Below, piece after piece: positions 43,378-52,097 of a DNA stretch of 64,000 bases. The stretch's first letter is position 1, and each line of letters begins with the position of its first letter. The stretch is taken from NCBI RefSeq assembly GCF_019048865.1, contig NZ_CP077604.1, positions 3,472,001 to 3,536,000 of the forward strand. Reading direction: 5' to 3'. Source of the stretch: Aquihabitans sp. G128 (GTDB taxonomy: Bacteria > Actinomycetota > Acidimicrobiia > Acidimicrobiales > Iamiaceae). Position numbers and translations under genes: made by a program. The notes beneath the pieces are model-generated. The model was not told the DNA's origin, ran no database searches, and worked only from the letters and a program-made list of their open reading frames with translations.

Positions 43378-43883
43378 CGAACGGCTCCTTCTCGACGGCA
43401 TCGGGGCTGAGGTCGACGGCGAGCGCGGCCAGGGCGCGACTGCCTCGGGACTTGACCGTGCCGGGGCTGATGCCCAGCGCTTCGGCGGTGGCGGCCTCGG
43501 ACAGGTCGGCCCAGTAGCGGAGCACGACCACGGCCCGCTGAGCCACCGGCAGGCGACCGAGGGCCTCGGCGAGCGCCACCCGATCCGCCGCCTCGTCCTC
43601 CACGGTGCCCTGGCCCCGGCCCTCGCCGGTGCGCCGGCCGGTCCAGCGCCGATCGCGGCCGCGGCTGCGGAAGCGGTCCTTGGCCTCGTTGACCACGGCA
43701 CGACGGAGGTAGGCGGCGGGATCGCGGACGGGACGCCGGTCCCATCCTCGCCACGCGCGCCACGGCGGCGGCCACGACATCGTCTGCCAGGTCGGCGTCA
43801 CCGCACACCAGCCAGGCCACGCGCCACAGGTGGTCGCGCTGGTCCCGCCAGACCGCCTCGAAGCCACCAGGAAGTTCGCGCAC
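43370..43883 (-). CDS. SigE family ECF RNA polymerase sigma factor (frameshifted in this sequence)
   Basis: From the GTG at 43883 (GGAGGGG upstream) the first half carries sigma region 2 (GFEAVWRDQRDHLWRVAWLV then DADLADDVVAAAVARVAR). The frame breaks near 43740-43750, and the second half continues in another frame with DPAAYLRRAVVNEAKDRF and region 4 (LPVAQRAVVVLRYWADLS, then EAATAEALGISPGTVKSRGSR split here by position). One base too many restores a protein of about 170 residues, the size of SigE-family ECF factors. Its stop lies inside the start of the propeller gene. The break is most likely an error. Confidence 0.85.
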
Positions 43884-43986
43884 CACCCCTCCGGACGACG
43901 CGACCCTACGTACGGTTCCACCCGGCAGCCGGCCAGCGTCGGGAGGCCATGACCGCCAGCGATGAGACACCCGAGCGCAGGAACGA

Positions 43987-44017
43987 CACCGGGCCGGCCC
44001 TGGGGGCCGGCCCGGTG
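43987..44017 (-). terminator. Strong hairpin terminator after tRNA-Phe
   Basis: A perfect 14-bp stem (CACCGGGCCGGCCC and its complement) with a 3-base loop lies 10 bases beyond the 3' end of the tRNA-Phe gene, reading on the minus strand. A short T-containing stretch follows. Position and strength make it the likely terminator of the tRNA unit. Confidence 0.75.
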
Positions 44018-44026
44018 CAAACACCC

Positions 44027-44102
44027 TGGTGGTCGGAACCGGCGTCGATCCGGTGACCTATCGCTTTTCAGGCGATCGCTCTGCCAACTGAGCTACCCGA
44101 CC
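44027..44102 (-). tRNA. tRNA-Phe (GAA)
   Basis: Folds as a standard cloverleaf: acceptor GGTCGGG with TCCGACC (last pair G-T), D-arm AGCTC-AGTTGGC-AGAGC, anticodon stem ATCGC/GCGAT with loop CTGAAAA (anticodon GAA), variable AGGTC, T-stem ACCGG/CCGGT and an encoded CCA. The T-loop reads ATCGACG, so position 54 is A instead of the near-universal T. Transcribed after tRNA-Asp on the same strand. Confidence 0.95.
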
Positions 44103-44114
44103 GTGGGGTTGCCC

Positions 44115-44138
44115 GGCGGTCGGACGAATCCGACCGCC
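44115..44138 (-). other. TTCG-capped hairpin between two tRNAs
   Basis: A perfect 10-bp stem GGCGGTCGGA/TCCGACCGCC with a TTCG tetraloop on the transcribed minus strand. It lies in the 40-bp spacer between tRNA-Asp and tRNA-Phe. It may direct processing or attenuate transcription between the two genes. Confidence 0.6.
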
Positions 44139-44142
44139 AGAG

Positions 44143-44217
44143 CGGTCCCGACGGGATTTGAACCCGCGACCTCCGGCTTGACAGGCCGGCGTGCACTCCA
44201 AACTGCACCACGGGACC
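44143..44217 (-). tRNA. tRNA-Asp (GTC)
   Basis: Cloverleaf with acceptor GGTCCCG/CGGGACC, D-arm containing GTGCAGTTTGGAGTGCAC, anticodon stem CCGGC/GCCGG with loop CTGTCAA (anticodon GTC), variable AGGTC, T-arm CGGGTTCAAATCCCG with a normal TTC start, and discriminator G. CCA is not encoded. Confidence 0.95.
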
Positions 44218-44367
44218 ACGGAGCCCATCGACCGAGGTCGGTGGGGCCCTTCCCCGTTTCCGGGGCGAGGGGCAACCTACCGGTCCCCGTCCGCGAGCCG
44301 CAAACGGGAACCCGGCCCCGGAACTCCCGGGCCGGCCGAACCGGTGCCCCCGTAGCGTCCCCCCTGA

Positions 44368-44937
44368 ATGACCGGCAGCGATCGCACCCCCGTCCGCCCC
44401 CTGCCCCCGGGGGTGGTGCTGCGCACCGAGCGGCCGACCGACGTCGACGGGATCTCAGCGGTGGTGGAGGCGGCCTTCGCCAGTGCCCCCCACGCCGCGC
44501 TGGTGGCGGCCATCCGTGCCTCGCCGGCCTTCGAGCCCGAGCTCTCGGTGGTGGCGGTCGACGGCGCCGAGGTCGTGGGCCACGTGATGATCAGCGGGGT
44601 CGGCCTGGTGGGCGACGACGGCGTGACCCGCACCGTCCCGTCGCTCTCGCCGCTGTCGGTGCGTCCGGACCACCAGGCCGTGGGCATCGGCTCGGCGTTG
44701 GTGCGCGAGGTGCTGGCCCGTGCCGGCGCGGCCGGCCACGCCCTGGTGGTCCTGGAGGGCGACCCCGGCTACTACTCCCGGCTGGGGTTCGAGGCGTCGG
44801 GACCGCACGGCATCGCCATCGACCTCCCGTCGTGGGCCCCGCCCGAGGCCGCCCAGGTCGCCGTCCTCGCCACCCCCGACCCGCGGCTGCGGGGCCGCAT
44901 CGCCTACCCGCCCGCCTTCGCCCTGGTGGAGGAGTAG
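44368..44937 (+). CDS. GNAT family N-acetyltransferase
   Basis: A 189-residue acetyltransferase. The acetyl-CoA loop region is VRPDHQAVGIGSALVREVLARA (Q-x-x-G-x-G type), and YYSRLGFEASGPHGI is the conserved C-terminal segment of the YhbS/predicted N-acetyltransferase subgroup. Substrate unknown. Its stop codon ends at 44937, directly next to the convergent M1 peptidase stop, without any intergenic base. Confidence 0.92.
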   Translation: MTGSDRTPVRPLPPGVVLRTERPTDVDGISAVVEAAFASAPHAALVAAIRASPAFEPELSVVAVDGAEVVGHVMISGVGLVGDDGVTRTVPSLSPLSVRPDHQAVGIGSALVREVLARAGAAGHALVVLEGDPGYYSRLGFEASGPHGIAIDLPSWAPPEAAQVAVLATPDPRLRGRIAYPPAFALVEE

Positions 44938-46470
44938 CTAGCCGGGCATCTGGGGCTGCTTGGGGGCGTCGAGCCAGGCGGTGAAGAAGGCCTTCAGGTC
45001 CTTGCCGCTGACCTGCTCGGCGAGGGCCTCGAACTCGGCGGTGGTGGCGTTGCCGCCGTCGTGCTCGGCGAACCAGGTCCGCAGGACCTCGAAGAAGGCA
45101 TCGTCGCCGATGGTGCGGCGCAGGGCGTGCAAGGCGCGGGCGCCGCCCTCGTAGACCGAGCCGTCAAAGGTGGCGGCGGCCTGGGGATCGGTGACCGCGA
45201 GGCCGCTCGGCTCGCGGCCGGCATCGGCGCTGGCGAGCACGTCGATGTCCTCGCCGAGGTGGGCGCGGTAGAGCCAGTCGGCGTAGGTGGCGAAGCCCTC
45301 GTTGAGCCAGAGGTCGCTCCAGCGCTCGGGGCTGACCGCGTCGCCGAACCACTGGTGGGCCACCTCGTGGGCCAGGGCCCACGTCTTGCCATCGCCCACG
45401 GCGTCGAGGCCGAACAGCGGCCGGGTCTGGGTCTCCAGCGCCAGGCCCAGGGAGGTGGCCACGACGATGGCCCCGGCGTCGTCGTCGGGGTAGGCGCCGA
45501 AGGTGTCGCTGTAGAAGGCGAGGATGGCGTCGAGCTCGTCGAAGCCCTTGCGGGACGCCTCCGGCACGCCCTTGGGGAAGGCGAACACCACCTGCACGTC
45601 GCCCGGGCCCTCGCGCTGCACCAGGTCGTAGTCGCCCATGGCGGCCAGCACGAGGTACGACGCCATGGGGTGGTCGGTGGTCCACACCCACTGGCGGCGG
45701 TCGCCCACGACCTTGCTCGACGTCAGCCGGCCGTTGGCGATGCCGGTGACCGCCTTGGGCGTGTCGAGGGTGATGGTCCAGGTGGCCTTGTCCGACGGGT
45801 GGTCGTTGACCGGGACCCAGGTGGACGTGCCGCTGGGCTCGGACATGGTGAACCAGCCGCCGAGGCTGTCGGCCTGCCAGCCCACCGGGACCCCGAGGGC
45901 GGGGAACTCGCCGGGCTCGGGGGTGCCGGCGTAGCGCAGCTCCAGGGTCACCTCCTTGCCCGGGCGCAGGGCCTTGGCCGGGGTCACGGTGATCTGGTCG
46001 CCGTCGACGGAGACCTTCGCCGCCTGCTTCCCGATGGTGGCCTCGGAGACCTCGGGCCCCTTGAGGTCGAGCGTGAACGACTTCAGGGCCTTGGCCGTGC
46101 GGGGCTGGAGGGTGATGGCCACCGTGCCGGAGATGCCGGGCTTCGACGGGTCGGCGGTGACCTCCACCGCGTAGTGCGACACGTCGATGCGCGGGTCGCC
46201 CAAGCCGTCGAACACCGGGTCGGCGACGTCGGCCACCTTGGGGTCGGCCGGAGCGACGTCGGCCGGCGCCTGGCCGGGGAACGTGGTGGTGGTCGGTGCC
46301 TCGGTGGTGGTGGTGCTCGGCCGGGCGGAGGAGGTGGTGGTCGACCGGTCGCCGGTGGTGGGCGGCGAGGCGTCGCTGCCGCTGGTGGTGCACGCGGCGG
46401 CGCCCCCGCCCAGCAGGGCGACGGCCAGCACCGCCAGCCCCATCGCCCGCGCCCGCCCGAGCCTGGTCAC
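44938..46470 (-). CDS. M1 family metallopeptidase lipoprotein
   Basis: From the GTG at 46470 (overlapping the ligase stop) the protein has about 510 residues: a lipoprotein signal (AMGLAVLAVALLGGGAAAC), a Thr-rich linker with TTTT repeats, the N-terminal beta domain and the zinc motif HEVAHQWFGD with the third ligand Glu in LWLNEGFATY (HExxH-x18-E). The exopeptidase motif GxMEN is represented by LALETQTRP, with the key Glu kept. This is a shortened secreted form lacking the large C-terminal helical domain. Likely degrades external peptides. Confidence 0.93.
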   Translation of the reverse strand: MTRLGRARAMGLAVLAVALLGGGAAACTTSGSDASPPTTGDRSTTTSSARPSTTTTEAPTTTTFPGQAPADVAPADPKVADVADPVFDGLGDPRIDVSHYAVEVTADPSKPGISGTVAITLQPRTAKALKSFTLDLKGPEVSEATIGKQAAKVSVDGDQITVTPAKALRPGKEVTLELRYAGTPEPGEFPALGVPVGWQADSLGGWFTMSEPSGTSTWVPVNDHPSDKATWTITLDTPKAVTGIANGRLTSSKVVGDRRQWVWTTDHPMASYLVLAAMGDYDLVQREGPGDVQVVFAFPKGVPEASRKGFDELDAILAFYSDTFGAYPDDDAGAIVVATSLGLALETQTRPLFGLDAVGDGKTWALAHEVAHQWFGDAVSPERWSDLWLNEGFATYADWLYRAHLGEDIDVLASADAGREPSGLAVTDPQAAATFDGSVYEGGARALHALRRTIGDDAFFEVLRTWFAEHDGGNATTAEFEALAEQVSGKDLKAFFTAWLDAPKQPQMPG

Positions 46471-47573
46471 GCCGTGGTGTCGCGGTCTCGGTCGCCGCTG
46501 AGGGCCAGCGACAGCTCGATCGGGGGCACCACCTCGAGCTGCTCGAAGGTGCAGGCCTCGGGCTCCTTGTCGGTGCGCCAGCGCTGGAAGCGGGCCGTGT
46601 GGCGGAAGCGGCCGTTGTCGACGCGCTCGTAGGCCACCTCGGTCACCAGCTCGGGGCGCAGCAGCGTGAACGACAGGTCCTTCTTGGCGTTCCAGCGCGA
46701 CACCGCGCCGGGCAGCCGCCCGGTCTCGTTCGACGCGTGGGCGGCCTCGTCCATCCATTGCCCCCACGGGTGCGACGAGAAGTCGGTGGTCACGTACGGC
46801 GCCAGCTCGTCGCGCAGCTCGGCCCGGCGGGCGGCGGAGAAGCTCGACGCCACGCCCAGGTTGTGGAGGCGGCCCTCGTCGTCGTAGAGGCCGAGCATCA
46901 GCGAGCCCGGGCCGTCGCCGCTCTTGTGCTCGCGGAAGCCGGCCACCACGCAGTCGGCGGTGCGCAGGTGCTTGACCTTGAGCTGGGCCCGCTTGTTCGG
47001 GAGGTAGGTGCCGTCGGCCTTCTTGGCCATGACGCCGTCGAGGCCGGCGCCCTCGAAGCGCGAGAACCAGTCGGTGGCCCGGGCCCGGTCGAACGTGCCC
47101 GGCGTGAGGTGGACGGGGGCGTCGGCCCCGTCGAGCGCCTGCTCCAGGAGGGCGCGGCGCTCGGCGAGAGGTACCTCCAGGAGCGAACGGTCGTCGAGGG
47201 CGAGGAGGTCGAACGCCACGAACGACGCCGGGGTCTCGCCGGCCAGGAGGTCGACGCGGGACTTGGCGGGGTGGATGCGCTGCTGGAGGGCGTCGAAGTC
47301 GAGGCCGTTCGGCCCGGCCACCACCACCTCGCCGTCGACCACGCAGCGGTCGGGCAGCGCGGCGCGCAGCGGCTCGAGCAGCTCGGGGAAGTAGCGGGTG
47401 AGCGGCTTCTCGTTGCGCGACCCGAGCTCGATGTCGTCGCCGTCGCGGAAGACGATGCAGCGGAACCCGTCCCACTTGGGCTCGAACCAGTACTCGCCCT
47501 CCGGCGCCTCGGGCAGCTCCGGGGTGGACTTGGCCAACATGGGCAGCAGCGGGGGCATCACCGGCAGGTCCAT
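46467..47573 (-). CDS. ATP-dependent DNA ligase (LigC-type)
   Basis: A 368-residue ligase with the nucleotidyltransferase motif I FEPKWDGFR (Lys is adenylated), motif III ending DGEVVV, motif IV DGVMAKKADG and motif V QLKVKHLRTADC, followed by an OB-fold domain. There is no polymerase or nuclease domain, so it is a LigC-type enzyme used in base excision or break repair rather than LigD. Start ATG 47573; the 3' end overlaps the M1 peptidase start. Confidence 0.95.
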   Translation of the reverse strand: MDLPVMPPLLPMLAKSTPELPEAPEGEYWFEPKWDGFRCIVFRDGDDIELGSRNEKPLTRYFPELLEPLRAALPDRCVVDGEVVVAGPNGLDFDALQQRIHPAKSRVDLLAGETPASFVAFDLLALDDRSLLEVPLAERRALLEQALDGADAPVHLTPGTFDRARATDWFSRFEGAGLDGVMAKKADGTYLPNKRAQLKVKHLRTADCVVAGFREHKSGDGPGSLMLGLYDDEGRLHNLGVASSFSAARRAELRDELAPYVTTDFSSHPWGQWMDEAAHASNETGRLPGAVSRWNAKKDLSFTLLRPELVTEVAYERVDNGRFRHTARFQRWRTDKEPEACTFEQLEVVPPIELSLALSGDRDRDTTA

Positions 47574-47712
47574 CGGGCGAGCGTAGGCCCCGGCTGCGGA
47601 CGAATTTCCGACGGCGAGGATTGGCGCCGAGACGCCGGGGGTATGTCGGGCGTCACGCCACCCGGATTGGTCGGCCGACAGGGGAGACGGCCAACCGGAA
47701 CAGGAGCAGGGG

Positions 47713-49047
47713 ATGCCAACAGGACCCGCAGCGCGCCGCCCACGGTGGCGCGGCGCCGCCGTCGCCGTGACCGGGCTGTTCCTCGCCGCCGGCCTCGCCG
47801 CGTGCGGTGGGGGCGGTGACGAGGGCGGCGTCCCCACCCTCAACTGGTACGTGTACAACGAGCCGTCGGGGGCCTTCACCGACGCCGCTTCGGCGTGCAA
47901 CGAGGCGGCCGACGGCAAGTACCGGATCAAGGCGGTGAACCTGCCGAACAACGCCGACGAGCAGCGCGAGCAGCTCGTGCGGCGCCTGGCGGCCAAGGAC
48001 AGCAGCATCGACATCATCGGCATGGACGTGATCTGGACCGCCGAGTTCGCCGAGGCGGGGTGGATCAAGCCCATCCCGAAGGCGGAAGCCGACCAGGTCA
48101 CCAAGGGCCGGCTCGCCCCGGCCGTGAAGACGGCCACCTACAAGGACCGGCTCTACGCCGCCCCCTTCAACTCCAACGCCGAGATGCTCTGGTACCGGGC
48201 CGACGTCACCAAGGAGCCGCCGGCCACCTGGGGCGAGATGATCTCCGAAGCCGCCAAGCTCCGCGCAGCCGGCAAGCCGGACATGATGCTCGGCCAGGGC
48301 CAGCGCTACGAGGGCCTGGTGGTGTGGTTCACCTCGCTGCTGGAGTCAGCCGGGGGCCACGTGCTCAACGCCGACGGCACCAAGGTCTCCCTCGCCGAAG
48401 GCCCCACCAAGAAGGCCCTGCAGATCATGCGGGACTTCTCCCGGTCGCCGTCGACGCCCGACAACTTCGCCACGGCCCGCGAGGACGACGGCCGGCTCGA
48501 GTGGGAGAAGGGCACCGCCGCCTTCATGACCAACTACTCCTTCGTCTGGCCGTCGGCCAACGGCAACGCCCCGGCCATCGCCGCCCAGATGCGCTGGGCC
48601 CGGTTCCCCGGGGTCGATGCCGACACGCCGTCGAAGGTCGCCATCGGCGGGTTCAACCTGGGCGTGGGCGGCTTCTCGAAGCACGCCGACCTCGCCGCCG
48701 AGGCGGTGTCGTGCCTGGTCGGCGACGACAACCAGATCGTCAACGCCACCAAGGGCGGCCTGCTGCCCGTGACCGAGTCGCTCTACGACGACAAGGAGCT
48801 CACCGAGGCCACCGTCGAGGTGACCGTCGACGGCAAGAAGAAGAAGGTCAAGGCCTTCCCCTACGCCGACGTCATCAAGGCCGAGCTCAAGGACGCCGTG
48901 GTCCGGCCCCAAACCCCGTACTACAACGACGTCGCCCTGGCGATCTCCCGGACGCTGCACCCCACCCGGGGCATCGACCCCGACAAGGACGTCGAACGGC
49001 TGCGCAAGGCCATCACCGATGCGCTCAACGGGGAGGGCCTGCTGTGA
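47713..49047 (+). CDS. Sugar ABC transporter substrate-binding lipoprotein (LpqY-like)
   Basis: A 444-residue family 1 extracytoplasmic binding protein. It has a Sec lipoprotein signal ([17 protein letters not shown], lipobox Cys near 31) and the two-lobed solute-binding layout ([25 protein letters not shown]). Mycobacterial LpqY binds trehalose for SugABC. Gene order LpqY-SugA-SugB-SugC with identical start/stop overlaps is the same as in mycobacteria. AGGAG lies 8 bases before the ATG. Specificity for trehalose or another alpha- or beta-glucoside is inference. Confidence 0.92.
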   Translation: MPTGPAARRPRWRGAAVAVTGLFLAAGLAACGGGGDEGGVPTLNWYVYNEPSGAFTDAASACNEAADGKYRIKAVNLPNNADEQREQLVRRLAAKDSSIDIIGMDVIWTAEFAEAGWIKPIPKAEADQVTKGRLAPAVKTATYKDRLYAAPFNSNAEMLWYRADVTKEPPATWGEMISEAAKLRAAGKPDMMLGQGQRYEGLVVWFTSLLESAGGHVLNADGTKVSLAEGPTKKALQIMRDFSRSPSTPDNFATAREDDGRLEWEKGTAAFMTNYSFVWPSANGNAPAIAAQMRWARFPGVDADTPSKVAIGGFNLGVGGFSKHADLAAEAVSCLVGDDNQIVNATKGGLLPVTESLYDDKELTEATVEVTVDGKKKKVKAFPYADVIKAELKDAVVRPQTPYYNDVALAISRTLHPTRGIDPDKDVERLRKAITDALNGEGLL

Positions 49048-50003
49048 CCGCCACGACCGCTGCACCTGCGAAGCAGCCGCCCGAGCCCGATCCCGAGGCG
49101 AAGGCCATGGGCAAGAAGGGCCTGAGCGCCCGGGCCCGGTCCGAGCGCAAGCTCGGCTGGATGCTCTGCGCCCCGGCCGTCTTCGTGATGCTGCTCGTCA
49201 CGGCGTACCCCATCGGGTACGCGTTCTGGCTCTCGCTCCAGCGCTACGACCTGCGCTTCCCCGACGACCACAAGTTCGTGGGGTTCAAGAACTACGGCGC
49301 GGTGCTCGGCAACAGCCTCTGGTGGCAGGACCTCACCAACACCCTGGTGATCACCTTCTTCTCGGTGATCGTCGAGCTGGTGCTCGGCTTCGCCCTGGCC
49401 TTCGTCATGCACCGGGTGATCTTCGGCCGGTCCATCGTGCGGTCCTCGATCCTGGTGCCCTACGGGATCATCACCGTCGTCGCCGCCTTCACCTGGCGCT
49501 TCGCCTTCGACCCCACCACGGGGTTCGTCAACGGCCTGCTGGGCACCGATCGCAGCTGGTTCACCGAGCAGTGGTCGAGCTACTTCGTGATCATCTTCAC
49601 CGAGGTGTGGAAGACCACGCCGTTCATGTCGCTGCTGCTGCTGGCCGGGTTCACCCTGGTGCCCCAGGACGTCGTCGACGCCGCCCGGGTCGACGGCGCC
49701 ACCACGCCGCAGCGGCTGCGCACGATCATCATCCCGCTGATGAAGCCGGCCATCCTCGTGGCCGTCCTCTTCCGCACGCTCGACGCCTTCCGCATCTTCG
49801 ACACGGTCTACGTGCAGACCCGGGGCGCCCAGAACACCGAGACCGTGTCGATCATCGGCTACCAGACGCTGATCAGCCGGTTGAACCTGGGCCTCGGCTC
49901 GGCGGTGTCGGTGCTGATCTTCGGCTGCGTGCTGATCATCGCGTTCTTGTTCGTCAAGGGCTTCGGCACCAGCCTCGCCCAGCAGCGAGGAGAGACCCCG
50001 TGA
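49044..50003 (+). CDS. Sugar ABC transporter permease (SugA-like)
   Basis: A 319-residue MalF-family permease with six helices, preceded by a long charged N-terminal tail. The EAA-type coupling loop reads [20 protein letters not shown]. The GTG overlaps the binding-protein stop (GTGA). Pairs with the second permease at 50000. Confidence 0.94.
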   Translation: MTATTAAPAKQPPEPDPEAKAMGKKGLSARARSERKLGWMLCAPAVFVMLLVTAYPIGYAFWLSLQRYDLRFPDDHKFVGFKNYGAVLGNSLWWQDLTNTLVITFFSVIVELVLGFALAFVMHRVIFGRSIVRSSILVPYGIITVVAAFTWRFAFDPTTGFVNGLLGTDRSWFTEQWSSYFVIIFTEVWKTTPFMSLLLLAGFTLVPQDVVDAARVDGATTPQRLRTIIIPLMKPAILVAVLFRTLDAFRIFDTVYVQTRGAQNTETVSIIGYQTLISRLNLGLGSAVSVLIFGCVLIIAFLFVKGFGTSLAQQRGETP

Positions 50004-50833
50004 GCGAGCCCACCACCCGCGACCGCGTCTTCTGGGGGGCGGGCATCGTCGTCGTCATCGCCTACGCCCTCATCCCGGTGGCGTGGATCGTGTCGCTGTC
50101 GCTGAAGCCGGCATCGGAGATCACCAACGGCAAGTTCTTCCCGAAGAACCCCACGTTCGACAACTTCAGCGCCATCAAGGACGACCCGCAGTTCCCCTCG
50201 GCGCTGCGCAACTCGCTGATCATCGCCCTGATCTCGACGGTGCTGGCGGTGGCGCTCGCCACGCTGGCGGCCTACGCCATCGTGCGGCTCGACTTCCCGG
50301 GCAAGACGCTGATCATGTCCGGCGCGCTGGCCATCGCCATGTTCCCGCCCGTGGCGATCATCGGCCCGCTGTTCAACATGTGGCGGTCGCTGCACCTGTT
50401 CGACACCTGGTTCGGGCTGATCATCCCGTACATGACCTTCACGCTGCCCATGGCGATCTGGACGTTGAGCGCCTTCTTCCGGGAGATCCCCTGGGACCTC
50501 GACAAGGCGGCCCGGGTCGACGGGGCCACGCCCTTCCAGGCGTTCCGCAAGGTCATCGCCCCGCTGGCGGCGCCGGGCATGTTCACCTCGGCGATCCTCG
50601 TCTTCATCTTCGCCTGGAACGACTTCCTGTTCGCCACCGCCCTCACGTCCACGAACAAGGCCCGCACGGTGCCGGCGGCCATCACGTTCTTCACCGGCGC
50701 CTCGCAGTTCGACTTCCCCTACGGCCAGATCGCGGCCGCCTCGGTGGTCGTCACCATCCCGATCATCGTGATGGTCCTCATCTTCCAGCGCCGCATCGTC
50801 GCCGGGCTCACGTCCGGCGCGGTCAAGGGCTAA
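50000..50833 (+). CDS. Sugar ABC transporter permease (SugB-like)
   Basis: A 277-residue MalG-family permease with six helices. The EAA loop is [20 protein letters not shown]. Its GTG overlaps the stop of the first permease by four bases, and GAGGAGAG precedes it. Forms the heterodimeric channel with the neighbouring permease. Confidence 0.95.
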   Translation: MSEPTTRDRVFWGAGIVVVIAYALIPVAWIVSLSLKPASEITNGKFFPKNPTFDNFSAIKDDPQFPSALRNSLIIALISTVLAVALATLAAYAIVRLDFPGKTLIMSGALAIAMFPPVAIIGPLFNMWRSLHLFDTWFGLIIPYMTFTLPMAIWTLSAFFREIPWDLDKAARVDGATPFQAFRKVIAPLAAPGMFTSAILVFIFAWNDFLFATALTSTNKARTVPAAITFFTGASQFDFPYGQIAAASVVVTIPIIVMVLIFQRRIVAGLTSGAVKG

Positions 50834-50848
50834 GGCAAGGAGCTCCCC

Positions 50849-52090
50849 ATGGCAGAGATCCAGCTCGACAAGGTCACCAAGAAGTACCCCGACGGCACCA
50901 CGGCGGTGCACGAGGCCGACTTCACCATCGGCGACGGCGAGTTCTTCATCCTCGTCGGGCCCTCCGGCTGCGGGAAGTCCACGCTGCTCAACATGATCGT
51001 GGGCCTCCAGGACATCTCCGAGGGCGAGCTCAAGGTCGACGGCAAGGTGGTGAACGACCTGGACCCCAAGGACCGCAACATGGCCATGGTGTTCCAGAGC
51101 TACGCCATCTATCCGCACATGACCGTGCGGGAGAACATGGAGTTCCCGCTCAAGATCAAGAAGATGGACAAGGCCGAGATCAAGCGCCGGGTCGAAGAGG
51201 CCAGCGCCGTGCTCGAGCTCGACGATCTGCTCGACCGCAAGCCGGCCAACCTGTCCGGCGGCCAGCGCCAGCGGGTGGCCATGGGCCGGGCCATCGTGCG
51301 CGACAACACCGCGGCGTTCCTCATGGACGAGCCGCTGTCGAACCTCGACGCCAAGCTGCGGGTGCAGATGCGCACCGCCATCTCCAAGCTCCAGCAGCGG
51401 CTGGGCACCACCACCATCTACGTCACCCACGACCAGACCGAGGCGCTCACCCTGGGCGACCGGGTGGCGGTCATGCGCAAGGGCTTCGTGCAGCAGGTGG
51501 GCACGCCCCGAGAGCTCTACAACGAGCCCGACAACCTGTTCGTCGCCGGCTTCATCGGCTCGCCGGCCATGAACCTGCTGCCGGCCCACATGGAGGGCGA
51601 CCACCTCCACCTGCCCATGACCGACTTCGCCGTCACCGACGACATGAAGCAGAGGCTCCGCGGCCGCCACTCCGACCGCCTGGTGGCCGGCATCCGCCCC
51701 GAGCACTTCGAGGACGCGTCGCTGGTGTCGGACGACGCCAACCTCCACGGCGTCACCTTCACCGCCAAGATCGACGTGATCGAGTGGATGGGCTCGGAGC
51801 TCTACGCCTACTTCACCGTCGACCCCGGCGAGGGCCGTGAGGAGCTGCAGGAGTACGCCGAGGACCTCGGCACCGTCGAGTTCGCCAACGACGGCGGCTC
51901 GCAGGTCGTGGCCCGGCTCGACGCCAACTCCAAGGCCGCCGAGGGCGAGGAGCTCAAGCTCTGGCTCGACATCGACCGCGTGCACCTGTTCGACGCCAAG
52001 GACGGCCAGAACCTGCAGAACCCCACCGGTGAGACCGGCGAGGTCCCCGTGGTCGAGGCCCCGGTCCGCGACACCCCGGCCGAGGCGTAG
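50849..52090 (+). CDS. Sugar ABC transporter ATPase (SugC/MsmK/UgpC-like)
   Basis: A 413-residue MalK-type ATPase. Walker A is GPSGCGKST, signature LSGGQRQRVAMGRAIV, Walker B FLMDEPLSNLD and switch His in VTHDQTEA. After residue 240 a regulatory TOBE/MalK domain follows. It has AAGGAG upstream of the ATG and completes the importer operon. Such ATPases can serve several sugar importers. Confidence 0.95.
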   Translation: MAEIQLDKVTKKYPDGTTAVHEADFTIGDGEFFILVGPSGCGKSTLLNMIVGLQDISEGELKVDGKVVNDLDPKDRNMAMVFQSYAIYPHMTVRENMEFPLKIKKMDKAEIKRRVEEASAVLELDDLLDRKPANLSGGQRQRVAMGRAIVRDNTAAFLMDEPLSNLDAKLRVQMRTAISKLQQRLGTTTIYVTHDQTEALTLGDRVAVMRKGFVQQVGTPRELYNEPDNLFVAGFIGSPAMNLLPAHMEGDHLHLPMTDFAVTDDMKQRLRGRHSDRLVAGIRPEHFEDASLVSDDANLHGVTFTAKIDVIEWMGSELYAYFTVDPGEGREELQEYAEDLGTVEFANDGGSQVVARLDANSKAAEGEELKLWLDIDRVHLFDAKDGQNLQNPTGETGEVPVVEAPVRDTPAEA

Positions 52091-52097
52091 CCCGCCC

